Shown here: positions 32,762-42,641 of the stretch, piece after piece
Numbering within the stretch: the first letter of the stretch is position 1
Layout: each line of letters starts with the position of its first letter
Origin: Entoloma clypeatum
Taxonomy: Eukaryota > Basidiomycota > Agaricomycetes > Agaricales > Entolomataceae
Assembly (NCBI GenBank): GCA_963565915.1
Contig: OY751487.1
Coordinates: forward strand, 1,612,001-1,676,000
Length of the DNA: 64,000 nt
Direction: 5' to 3'
The notes under the pieces: generated by a model
Seen by the model: the letters and a program-made list of their open reading frames with translations, nothing else
Told to the model about the DNA's origin: nothing
Databases searched by the model: none
Made by a program: the position numbers and the translations under genes

Positions 32762-35700
32762 CTTTGAAGACTTCACCAGTAACCCATTCAGCATGCCAGA
32801 AGCCCGACAGGAGGAGCTAAGTCCTCGAGACAGTATCGATTTTACACTCATCCAGCAGTACATCAAATCAGAGATCTGTTGCATCCTACAGCAGGTGCTT
32901 GACGAAGAACTAGATAACGACAAGCATCGCCCCCACGGCGAGTTAGCAGAGAGCATCCATCTTGCTTGGCAACACCAGATCGCGCGTTACAACGCCCGAC
33001 AGAATGAACTCGAAAGCTTTCGCATTCAAGAAGGACCTCAGACAGGTCGGATCACAGAGATCAGAGAGTTTATTGGTGTCCAGACAACCGTTATCAGAAG
33101 ATTGATTAGGACGCTCACATCGAGACGTCCCAGAGCCACATCATCACGTCTTACTTGAAGCAGCAGATCTACGCCCACTTCACCACCGAAGAACAACAGA
33201 CCGAGTACAACCGCTGGGCACGAAACGAGAGACTTGACCCCTTCTCGAGACCAACAGATGCGCAGGAACAGAGATTCCTTAGAGATTTACAGAGGAAATA
33301 CTCTGAACGTTTTGCCACTGATTCCGCCGACGAGTCCCCTGACGAATTTACTTTTGACTCCGCACAGTCAGATATTGAACAGATGCCTAGAACAGGGACT
33401 CATTTTCAATCCTTACCTGTATCCCGAACCCCATCTTCATCCCAACAACCCGACTCCTCTCCTCCTCCGCAGACTCTAAACATGGCAAAAGCTCCGGCTG
33501 TACAAACAATGGATACATCCAAGATCATCAAGGATCCTGGGATGTTCAAGGACAGATACACCTTTGACGGGTGGTGGAAAGCCACCAAACTATACATCAG
33601 GTTCCAAAAGAGCCTCACAGACGATCAGAAGATTCTTGCGGTACTATCCTGCATGATGGAAGGGTCCGGCAGGCACTGGGCCAGTAACAAGTTAGACGCT
33701 CTTGCTGTTGACAACGAGAACATCACCTGGCTAGGTTTTTCCGATGATATCGCCACACAATTCTCCATTGCCAACAAGTCGGTTGCTGCCAAAAACAAGA
33801 CTCGAAGTCCTGAAACAAGAGAAACGCACCGTTGACAAATTTTTGGATGAATTTGAAGAACTCTTGAAGCTGTCAAACCTTGGCAAAGAAACTGGGAAAT
33901 ACATCCTAGAGAAGAACGTCAACCGCAGAATCTCTGAACAAGTGGCTAGCGATGGCAAGACATACACCGATTATGCAAAGGAGATCCGAAACAAGGGACG
34001 ACAGATGGAAGGACACGCACTAGTCATCCGAGGTGGCAGCGACATGCGCACCGGATCGGGTACCACTTATGGTGGTCAGGGCAAGGCCATGGAGATCGAC
34101 AAAGCAGGAGTAGCCCGTTGCTACAACTGTCAACGCTTTGGTCATCTGGCTAAAGACTGTAGCGCTCCAAAGAAGAAAGATGGTCGCAGGTGTTTCAACT
34201 GTGACCAAGAAGGCCATATCACGCGCAACTGCCGCAAGCCAAAGAAGAACTCCGGAAGGGTTAGGAAGGTGTCTGAGGAAGATGCCGAGAATGATGAAAC
34301 CACAATCTTAGAAGCCAACGAGAAGGATGTTTCCGAAGGGTCCGATTAAACGACGCTAAGTCGCGACCCTTATCTATTAAACGGACTTGCTTGTCTTGTA
34401 TGACTGCAGACAATAGAACCTATGTCATCCCTGCCAAGCAAGCCGCTGCGTCGACTAAGATTATGAAGGGAGATAAACCCCCGAAAAGACGAGAAATCAG
34501 GCTGTTAGCGCAGCTCAAAACACGACGAGGACCAAAGGTTATCCGACCTGAGGTTGACAGCGGATGTGAACGCACATGCATTCATCCCAGAATAGTACGC
34601 GAACAGAACCTCCCCACGCGAGGAATACCACCCATAGCAATTCTAAATGCGGATGGATCACCAAATCGACAACAGAAAGCGAGCCAACTTGCCGAAGTCA
34701 AACTGGATTTGGGAGCACATCAGGAAACCATGGAAGCAATGGTACTGGACATTGGGAGGACGGACATGCTCTTGGGACATGACTGGTTGGTACACCACAA
34801 CCCCACAATCAATTGGACAACTGGCGTGGTAACATTTAACTGGTGCCCAACAACATGTCGAACCAAACACTCGGATTTTAGGATTAACCTTAATGGTCGC
34901 AAACACCGGGTTCACATGGTTGAGGTGCGCGACAAAGATGCACCCAAAAAGTCGGATCAGAAATGGAAGCCTGGAGACCCTATTTTGGAAGCTGTCACTC
35001 CCACACCACCTCCCACAACCAAACGACCCTCATATGTTGAACGATTTGCTCATCTTTTCAAGAAAGAGAACTTTGACAAAATCCCAAAGGAGAGGGAATG
35101 GGACCATGGTATCGAACTTACACCGGACGCACCAAAGGAACTAGGGGGAAATACATATCCTATGACGCAAAAGGAACAAGAAGAATTGGACGTATTCATT
35201 GACGAGGGTCTAGCAACGGGAAAGATCTGCCCGTCCAAATCCCCTTATGCCTCCCCTTGCTTCTTCATCAACAAAAAGGATGGCTCCAAATGATTGGTAC
35301 AAGATTACCGCATGTTCAATAAATTCACGGTCAAAGACAAATTCCCACTCCCACGAATATCCGATCTCTTGGACGTACTGAAAGATGCGGTCTACTTCAA
35401 TAAAATGGACATCATGTGGGGCTATAACAACGTCCGGATTAAGGAGGGCGATGAATGGAAAGCTGCCTTCCTCACCAGTCGAGAATTGTTCAAACCATTG
35501 GTCATGTTTTTCGGTCTTTGCAACTCCCCGGGAATGTTCTCTCGAATGATGGCTAGTCTATTCCGGGACCAGATCCGCCGACGTATCTGCGTGATCTACA
35601 TGGATGACATCGTGGTTATCAGTAAAAACCAAGGAAGAACTCGCGCGAAACACTGAAGAAATCCTACAGATCCTATCGGACAATGATTTGTTCCTAAAGG

Positions 35701-37984
35701 AGAAGAAGTGTTTATGGGAAGTAACAAAATGTCCTATATTGGGATATGTGGTTGGTGAGGGACGTGTTGAGATGGAAACTGAGAAGGTGGATACAATTCA
35801 AAACTGGCGAGCACCCACATCAAAAAAGGCCGTTCAGAAGTTCCTTGGATTTGCTAACTTCTATCGACGTTTTATTGAAGGGTACTCAAACATCGCAAAG
35901 CCTCTCACCGCGCTCACAGGCGGTATGGCATTTACTTTGGGACCAACAGAGCAGCAAGCTTTTGAAGGTCTCATATGGGCAATTACATCGGCACCGGTCT
36001 TGGCATTACCAAAACCAGAGGGACAGTTCAGGGTTGAAACCGATGCATCGGGCTATGCAATTGGAGCAGTACTCTCTCAGAAGCAAGACGACAAATGGCA
36101 CCCCATCGCGTTCTTGTCGCGGACCATGTCTGCGGCCAAACAGAATTACAAGATATACAACAAGGAACTCCTGGCGGTCATGGAAGCATTAAAAGATTGG
36201 AGACACTATCTGCTCAAAGCCAGGGAACATTTTGAAATCTTGACCGATCACAAGAACCTGGAATATTTCCGTCATCCTCAGGACCTGAATCAACGACAGT
36301 GACACTGGAAAATGAAGTTACAGGACTATGACTTCGAATTACGGCATGTGCCCGGCAAGACCAATGCGAAAGCGGACATCCTGTCACGCTTACCCTGGTA
36401 TGAAGCGGAACTCGAACCACAGGACAGTGACCAAATGCTCAAGGAGGGACTATTCTTGAAACGATTGGAATCAGAAGATGTGGTACAAATGGAGATGTTC
36501 ACGGAGGAACAATTCTTTGAAGGGGGTGAAACATCTGATTCCATCAAAATTGGAAACATCACGACCATCAAAAATCTGTGGATTGCACGCATCAAGGGTT
36601 CAAACCGCATGGAGACAGAAGTAGCCCAGGGTCTAAAGAAGAATCCTCATTGGTATCAACAGGAAAACGGCATCACATATGCAGGCAAACGAGTCTATGT
36701 CCCGCCAGATCCACAATTGCGACAAGAATTGATGTTTGAATCACACGATGCACCAGTGGCTGGACATCCAGGACAGTACCAGACACATGAACTCCTCACT
36801 CGCACCTACTGGTGGCCTACCATACTGCATGATGTGAAGAAGTACGTGAAGGGTTGCGACACTTGTCAACGCAACAAGATTAACTGACAAAAGCGACATG
36901 CTCCGCTACATCCCCATGCAGCACCAAGTCACCCATGGGAAGACATAGGAATCGACGTCGTAGGACCAATACCAGAATCTGATGGAAAAAACGCAATTCT
37001 GGTCATCACGGATAGACATTCAAAGATGCTTCACCTCATTCCGACAACCGTGGAACTATCGGCTGAAGGATTAGCCAAGATCTATCGGGATCAGATATGG
37101 AAGCTTCATGGGATCCCCAAGAAGATCATCAGCGATAGGGGACCACAGTTCGCTGCAAAGTTCATGGAGATACTCTGCCGCATGTTAGGGATCAAGAGGA
37201 ACCTGTCCACCGCATACCACCCACAGACTGATGGACAGGCCGAGCAATCGCATCAGGAAACAGAAGCATTCTTACGAAACTTTGTCAACCATCTACAGGA
37301 TGATTGGGCAGAATGGATCGCAATCGCAGAGTTCCAGTACAATGACAAAGAACACCAGGCAACGAAGCACACCCCATTCTACCTCAACTATGGTTTACAT
37401 CCGTGGAAGGGAGAACTCATGTTAGAAGATACCAATCCGGCTGCCAACGACTTCTTGAAAAAACTCAAACAGGCACGAGAAGAAGCCAATACTGCGCTGA
37501 AACAAGCACAGGATCAGATGAAGAAGACAGTTGACACACGGCGAAGCCCGTCTCGGGACTACCGCATCGGAGACAAGGTGTGGCTGGAAGGGACTAACAT
37601 CAGGACCGATCGACCCTCAAATAAACTTGATGCACTCCGACATGGACCATTCAAAGGCCTAGAGAAGAAAGGAGCTAGCGCGTACCTTCTTGATCTTCCA
37701 AAGACTTGGAAGATGATTCACCCTGTGTTCAACGAGACCCTGTTGTCACCATATGAAACTCTGAAGTATGCCATCCAGAAAAGGAAACCAGCCCCTGATC
37801 CGATCATCGTCGAAGGACGAGAAGAGTACCATGTGTCTATGATCCTAGACTCTCGAAAGTTCCGCGGAAAGATCCAGTACCTCGTCCAGTGGGAAGGATA
37901 TGGTCCAGAAGAGAACACATGGGAACCTCGAGCTAATGTTCAGAACGCTCAAGATTTGATCCGTGATTTCCATCGGCAGAACCC
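32762..37984 (+). repeat. Left arm of 5.2-kb inverted repeat
   Basis: Pairs with 42658-47880 in exact register (coordinates of matching bases sum to 80,642 throughout, so no indels). The only difference I found inside is T at 34822 against C (opposite strand, 45820). Similarity drops abruptly outside both ends. Confidence 0.85.
32793..34349 (+). pseudogene. gag of Y copy 1 (frameshifted)
   Basis: The frame opens with MPEARQEELSPRD and breaks near 33,110, where it should continue as HIETSQSHIITSYLKQQIY. It breaks again near 33,800, where the capsid frame ...NKSVAAKNK should continue LEVLKQEKRTVDKFLDEF. The distal part has two CCHC knuckles, CYNCQRFGHLAKDC and CFNCDQEGHITRNC. Exactly the same breaks occur in Y copy 2. 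Confidence 0.85.
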
Positions 37985-38000
37985 GTCACATCCACGATAA
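34391..38000 (+). pseudogene. pol of Y copy 1: protease, RT, RNase H, integrase, chromodomain (three TGA, one frameshift)
   Basis: Protease-like DSGCERTCIHP (about 34,555) leads to LLGHDWLVHHNP. RT follows with the YMDD site intact (about 35,600). RNase H has VETDASGYAIGAVLSQ. The integrase zinc region is HDAPVAGHPGQYQTHELL ... CDTCQRNK. The catalytic core has GIDVVGPIPE, ISDRGPQF and YHPQTDGQAEQSHQE. A C-terminal chromodomain runs YLVQWEGYGPEENTWEP. In-frame TGA codons follow SK (35,291), RQ (about 36,300) and NKIN (36,885); in each case CGA (Arg) is the likely ancestor. One extra A near 35,628 breaks the frame just after YMDD. All lesions recur in copy 2. Confidence 0.88.
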
Positions 38001-38122
38001 AAGACACCCGTTGAAATCAGCAACAGCATCGACCTCATCAGTCAAAAAACCACCGAGTTCTCCGCTCCGTCTTCAATATAGCTACTCCATTCTTCCTCTA
38101 TCTCTCCAACATCCTCCGCACC

Positions 38123-38485
38123 ATGTCCACCACCACCACCACATCCACTGAAACCAACCCCGCCATCACTGCCCTCATGGGTGAAGCCCTCTCCATGAGA
38201 GACCAGATCCACGCGCTAGAAGCCTCGCTCGCCGACATCCTGCATCGACAGATGCACATCCGCCTCCATTCTTTATCCGACCTCCCCGTCGCACCAACCC
38301 CCGAAGAAAAACAAATCCTCGGGAACTACACCCGTACGCTGGTCATTGAAAACCGGCGCATCCGACTAGCCGTCCGGAGTCTCGAGCTCGCCGTCGCCAT
38401 CAACGAAGAGCTAATAGACGATTGGAGCCTCAAGGAGAATGGCGCCTGGACAAACAACGATGATGCTGGAGGATGGGGACAATGA
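38123..38485 (+). CDS. Extra ORF (ORF3) between integrase and 3' LTR of Y copy 1
   Basis: 120 aa, MSTTTTTSTETNPAITALM at the start, then a helical region with LSMRDQIHALEASLADILHRQ and ENRRIRLAVRSLELAVAINEEL, ending GGWGQ. No known family is recognised; it looks like a short coiled coil. It is open here and in copy 2 (42136-42507), where the protein is about three-quarters identical, although the neighbouring pol genes are almost identical. Conservation of an open frame across diverged subfamilies suggests that it is or was used by the element. Confidence 0.65.
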   Translation: MSTTTTTSTETNPAITALMGEALSMRDQIHALEASLADILHRQMHIRLHSLSDLPVAPTPEEKQILGNYTRTLVIENRRIRLAVRSLELAVAINEELIDDWSLKENGAWTNNDDAGGWGQ

Positions 38486-38505
38486 CTCTGTGAGGACACA
38501 GAGCT

Positions 38506-38519
38506 TGAGGAGGGGAACA
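38506..38519 (+). other. Polypurine tract of Y copy 1
   Basis: GAGGAGGGGAACA lies directly before the 3' LTR, the expected plus-strand primer position. Confidence 0.7.
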
Positions 38520-38907
38520 TGTTACGGACTTACCGGTTTGTATGTTATGCACTTTTCCCTTGCATTGTACCTTCGTTATTTCTTTGACTCATCGGACCAC
38601 TTATTCATTTACCTTTACTCTACCATTCTCCTTTAGTATACTTCACTCCCGCGCTGACTCGCACTCTGCAGTAGGGATTACTCAGTCCGCAGTCGTCTGA
38701 CTCACTTCGCACTGCCTTTCCACAGTTACTGACTCATCCGCACTGCCTTCCGCAGCTACTGACTCACTCGCTACCGCTCGTAGCCAGTACTATATAAACC
38801 CCATGTACCATAGCTACATTCCTTAGATTTAGCAATCACTTTGCTCTTCGCCTTTCCACTTCCTGCATACTCTGCCCGAACCTTGGAACAGTTTGTTAAG
38901 CATAACA
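38520..38907 (+). repeat. LTR type b (3' LTR of Y copy 1)
   Basis: TGTTACGGACTTACC...CATAACA, 388 bp. It matches the LTR at 47952-48318 and differs strongly from type a in its first two thirds. Four TGACTCA (AP-1/Gcn4-type) sites lie at 38585, 38698, 38730 and 38760. A TATATAAA box precedes AGATTTAGCAA as in type a. Confidence 0.9.
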
Positions 38908-40647
38908 ATGACAGAACTGTACTTCCAGTTAATCCGTATGGCTCATGGAATGAAACTCTCCTCGTCGACGAGGATTTAGCCAATGCTATCAATCTTCATC
39001 TCCAGGAACTCGGTAACCACATCACAGCAGCCAAAGTTGTTGAATTCTTGGCACGCCTGGAAATTCGCGCAGAACACGGTATTGAGCAGAAAATCTCAGA
39101 ACAAACTGCTTGCCGTTATCTAACCACACTTGGATTTCGGTTCCAATATGCCAAAAAAGGGATGTATTGTGATGGACACGAACATGAAGACGTTGTGTGT
39201 TACTGAAACGAGAAATTCATTCCAGCCATTCTAGATCACCTGCAACGAACACAATCTTACATTGATGGACTCCCAGAATTTGGACCCTTCCAAGTCAATG
39301 GTGCTCAAATCATCCTTTGGTTTCATGACGAGAGCATATTTTACGCTAATGACAGATGACACAAGGCCTGGTACCACAAAGACACACCTGCCAAACCTTA
39401 TACAAAAGGGGAGGGTGCGTCCCTGATGGTTGCTGATTTTGTATCGGCAGAGTTTGGTTGGCTCTCTTCCAAGGATGGGACTCAAAATGCACAACATATT
39501 ATGAAGCCCAGAAAAAACCACGATGGCTATTTCATGAGCAACGAAATCATTGAACAGGCCCACAAAGCAATGGATATCTGTGAACAAGATTACCCCGAAT
39601 ATATTCATGTTTTTTTCTACCACAACGCTCCCAGTCATCTAAAACGCGCTGAAGGCTCCCTCTCTGCTCGAAAATTACCCAAGTTCACACCAAAGGATGG
39701 CAACTGGCTTGTTGAAGTCACGGAACAGTCTGCGAACGGTAAACCAGTCCATAACCCTGATGGAGCTTTCAAAAAAATCAAAATTCCCATGGCCAATGGT
39801 CGCAAACCCAATGGCGAGGTACAGTCTTTATATTTCCCAGAGGGGCATCCACAGGCAGGCTTGTTCAAGGGTATGGCAATGATTCTCGAAGAACATGGAT
39901 TTACCACTGCTCGAAAGTTGAAGGCCCAATGTAATAAAAAATTCAATTGTGTGGACCCGAATTCAGATTGCTGCTGTCGACGGATTCTCTTCAACCAGCC
40001 AGACTTTGCTGATGCCAAAACTATTGTCGAGGACACTTTCAATACTCGGGGGTTTACTATCCATTTTCTCCCGAAGTTCCATTGTGAACTCAACTTCATC
40101 GAGCAATGCTGGGGATATGCTAAACGGCTCTACTGACTCAACCCTGAGTCCTCCCATGAGGATCAACTCAAAGGGAATACTCTTGAAGCACTGGATGTGG
40201 TCCCTATTGAGTCAATGCATTGGTAAGGCTGCAATTTACTCATGCCTTCGTGAACCCTTCAGAACCCTTGATGCCGATCACAGATTTGCGATGCGCTCTC
40301 GGCAATTTATGGTCGCATATTCGATGGGCCTGGCTGGTGTAGAAGCCGCTTGGGCTGCTAGGGTGTATTGTGGGCACTGCACGTTCCCTGAAACTTGCTC
40401 AAGAGGGCAGAGCTGGCATGTGCTCGCAAAACTTGACAGTATTTTTGTATCTTCTTGCTCAATTTCTCTTGCATTTCTTATCGCTTTGAACCATAGCATA
40501 CTATACCACAATACTACAATATGTTGCTCTCCGATTAGGCTTATTTGCGTGGTACTCGCTCTTATCACATTATCGATGTTTTTTGTCCCATTTTGGATTG
40601 CATGTCAACACCACGTGACATTGGCGGCGGATGGATGTCCCCTACCT
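38908..40647 (+). pseudogene. Tc1/mariner-type transposon, 3' half with DDE transposase remnant
   Basis: Picks up the transposase at DRTVLPVNPYGSWNETLLVD and continues through HITAAKVVEFLARLEI, ILWFHDESIFY (first Asp), FFYHNAPSHLKRAEGSLSARK (second catalytic Asp replaced by His) and FHCELNFIEQCWGYAKRLY (Glu). In-frame TGA codons follow VVCY, NDR and KRLY, each explainable as CGA to TGA. The element ends with a TIR (40621-40647, TTGGCGGCGGATGG...CCTACCT) followed by TA. Its 5' half lies at 48319-49417 on the other strand. Family assignment rests on the TA duplication and DDE layout. Confidence 0.75.
40621..40647 (+). repeat. Terminal repeat of the Tc1-type transposon (end 1)
   Basis: 27 nt, one mismatch to 49391-49417. 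The two ends now lie in the same orientation, whereas TIRs should be inverted. This is one sign of the inversion. Confidence 0.8.
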
Positions 40648-41700
40648 TATCCTTCTGGGTGAGTTGGGTGAGCGGAACAATGATGTCTGAATAACCATGA
40701 ATGAAACATCGATAGAAATTCATGAATCCAAGGAAAGACTGTACATCCTTCACTTTTCGAGGTTCAGGCCACTCTTGAATGGTCTTCACCTTGGTTTTGG
40801 ACATGCGGAGACCGGAGGGAGAAAGGATGAAACCAAGATATTCGACTGTGTCAACAGAAAATTTGCACTTGTTGGAGCGGACGTCAAGTCTGTTCTTGCA
40901 GAGACATTGGAGAACTTCCTTGACATCGTCGGGGTGCTTGGCGGGGTCGTCGGAGTAAATGAGAATGTCGTTGAGGTAGACCACCACTGTAACATCAAGG
41001 AGGTCATTGAAGATATCATTCACAAATCGCTGAAAAGCGACAGGGGTGTTGGATAGTCCAAAAGGCATAACAAGCCATTCAAACGATCCATAACAAGTGT
41101 GGAAAGCGGTTTTCCATTCATCTCCATCAGCAATGCGGACAAGATGATATGCATGCCGGAGATCGAGAGTGGTATAAACATGCACTTTTCTGGCAGTGGA
41201 AAGGAGGTCAGAGATGAGCGGAAGAGGGTATTGATCCTTCTTGGTAACTTTGTTCAGGCTCCGATAGTCGACGCACAGATGGAGGGAACCATCCTTCTTT
41301 CGGACAAAGAGGACCAGAGCGCCGTGCGGAGAGCGAGAGGGGCAAATGAAACCAATGGCCAAATGTTCATCTATGAAGTTTTATAAGGCAGATAGTTCGG
41401 ATTGTGAAATGGAGTACATAGGGCCAATAGAGGGGGTCGATCCATCTTCTAACTCAATGCAGAGGTCATATGGACGATGCGGAGCGAGGGTGTCTGCTTT
41501 TGTCTTGCTAAAAACATTGGCAAAATCATGATATTCCTCTGGGATATGGGAGAGGTCCGGAGGTTCCTCAGACATGGAAGCGGATTGGGCAGAGATCATG
41601 TGATCAGAGAGGTGAATTCGGAAAGATTGGGCACCTGGAAGTTTGCAAGCGCGCACAAATGTGGCTGCATTTATCAATGCAATATTCGGAACAATGTCTG
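40648..41700 (-). pseudogene. Element X: protease linker and reverse transcriptase, inverted segment
   Basis: Minus strand, 41700 to 40648. IVPNIALINAATFVRACKLPGA leads into EEYHDFANVFSKTKADTLAPHRPYD, then RT blocks [48 protein letters not shown], and the active site reading [10 protein letters not shown]. The first catalytic Asp of YxDD is Asn. It ends [26 protein letters not shown] at the TA where the Tc1-type element is inserted. RNase H continues at 49420 on the plus strand. A stop or frame change occurs near 41,381-41,365. Confidence 0.85.
41696..41700 (-). other. Target-site duplication CAGAC (right half, inverted)
   Basis: GTCTG on the plus strand, that is CAGAC after the 3' end of Y copy 2. 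It pairs with 32284-32288. Confidence 0.85.
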
Positions 41701-42101
41701 TGTTATGCTTAACAAACCGTTCCAAGGTTTGGGCAGAGTATGCAGGAAAGTGGAAAGGCGAAGAGCAAAGTGATTGCTAAATCTAAGGAATCTACTATAG
41801 TACAAGAGGTTTATATAGGTACTGACTATAGGCATTAGCGGATGAGTCAGTACTGCAGAAGGCAGTGCGCATGAGTAAGGTGACTGCAGAAGGCTATGTA
41901 CAGTGAGTAAGCTGACTGCAGAAAGCGAGTCAGCGCGGGAGCAAAGTATACTAAAGGGGATGACGAAGTAATGTAATGAGTCAGACTGGAAATCGAAGAT
42001 TGCGAAAGTAGACATTAGACATAGTAAGCTCATAAGAGGGCGCCGAGTCGGGCCGATAAGTAAAAGATATGACGTGGTCCTCATACCGTAGAGTCCGTAC
42101 A
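41701..42101 (-). repeat. LTR type a (3' LTR of Y copy 2)
   Basis: About 401 bp. It matches 32289-32690 and begins TGTACGG after a 1-nt loss. A purine tract (GAGAGGGGAACA) precedes it. Confidence 0.9.
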
Positions 42102-42135
42102 TGTTCCCCTCTCCAAGCTCTGTGTCCTCACAGAG

Positions 42136-42507
42136 TCACTGTCCCCATCCCTTGTTGTTGCCGGGATCGGACCAGTTTGGACTTTTCTTGAGGCTCCAAT
42201 CATATATCAACTCCTCATTGATGGCTACGGCGAGTTCGAGGCCTTTGATAGCCAGCCGAATACGTCGATTCTCGATCACGAGGGTGCTGGTGTAATTTCC
42301 GAGAATTTGTTTTTCCTCGGGACTCGGGGCGACGGGTAGGTTGGACAGCAAGTGAAGCCGGATATGCATCTGGCGATGGAGGAGGTTGGCAAGGGAAGTT
42401 TCGAGAGCATGGATTTGGTCTCTCATGGAGAGTGCTTCGTTCATGAGGGCGGCGATGGCGGGGTTCATGTCGGTGGTAGAGGTGGAGGTAACAGTGGTGT
42501 TGGACAT
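42136..42507 (-). CDS. Extra ORF (ORF3) of Y copy 2
   Basis: 123 aa, MSNTTVTSTSTTDMNPAIA start and KGWGQ end. It aligns along its whole length with 38123-38485 (shared ALSMRDQIHALE, LHRQMHIRLH, EEKQILGNYT, ENRRIRLA). Many replacements but no stop or frameshift. No known family is recognised. Confidence 0.65.
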   Translation of the reverse strand: MSNTTVTSTSTTDMNPAIAALMNEALSMRDQIHALETSLANLLHRQMHIRLHLLSNLPVAPSPEEKQILGNYTSTLVIENRRIRLAIKGLELAVAINEELIYDWSLKKSPNWSDPGNNKGWGQ

Positions 42508-42641
42508 GGCGGCGAGGATGGTTGAGAGATAGAAGAAGAAGGGAGAGGCTATATTGGGCAGGGAAAAGGACTAGAGTGGGGAACTCGGTGTGTGGTTGAC
42601 TGATGAGGTCGATACTTGTCATGGATTCTGAGAGTTGTCTT

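Larger units (their letters stand above)
32289..38907 (+). mobile_element. Ty3/Gypsy chromovirus Y, copy 1 (recombinant)
   Basis: Full-length 6.6-kb element: LTR type a at 32289-32690, self-priming site, gag, pol with chromodomain, extra ORF, purine tract, LTR type b at 38520-38907. The two LTRs are clearly different from each other, which is not expected for one insertion. Flanks are CAGAC on the left and ATGAC on the right. Both facts fit a recombinant made from two Y insertions. The coding region carries frameshifts and three TGA codons and is not functional as it stands. Confidence 0.9.

Noticed and set aside
35600..35640. Programmed frameshift in Y pol after YMDD
   Set aside because: The shift lies inside the RT domain after an A-run and accompanies several stop codons. 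Decay is more likely than recoding.
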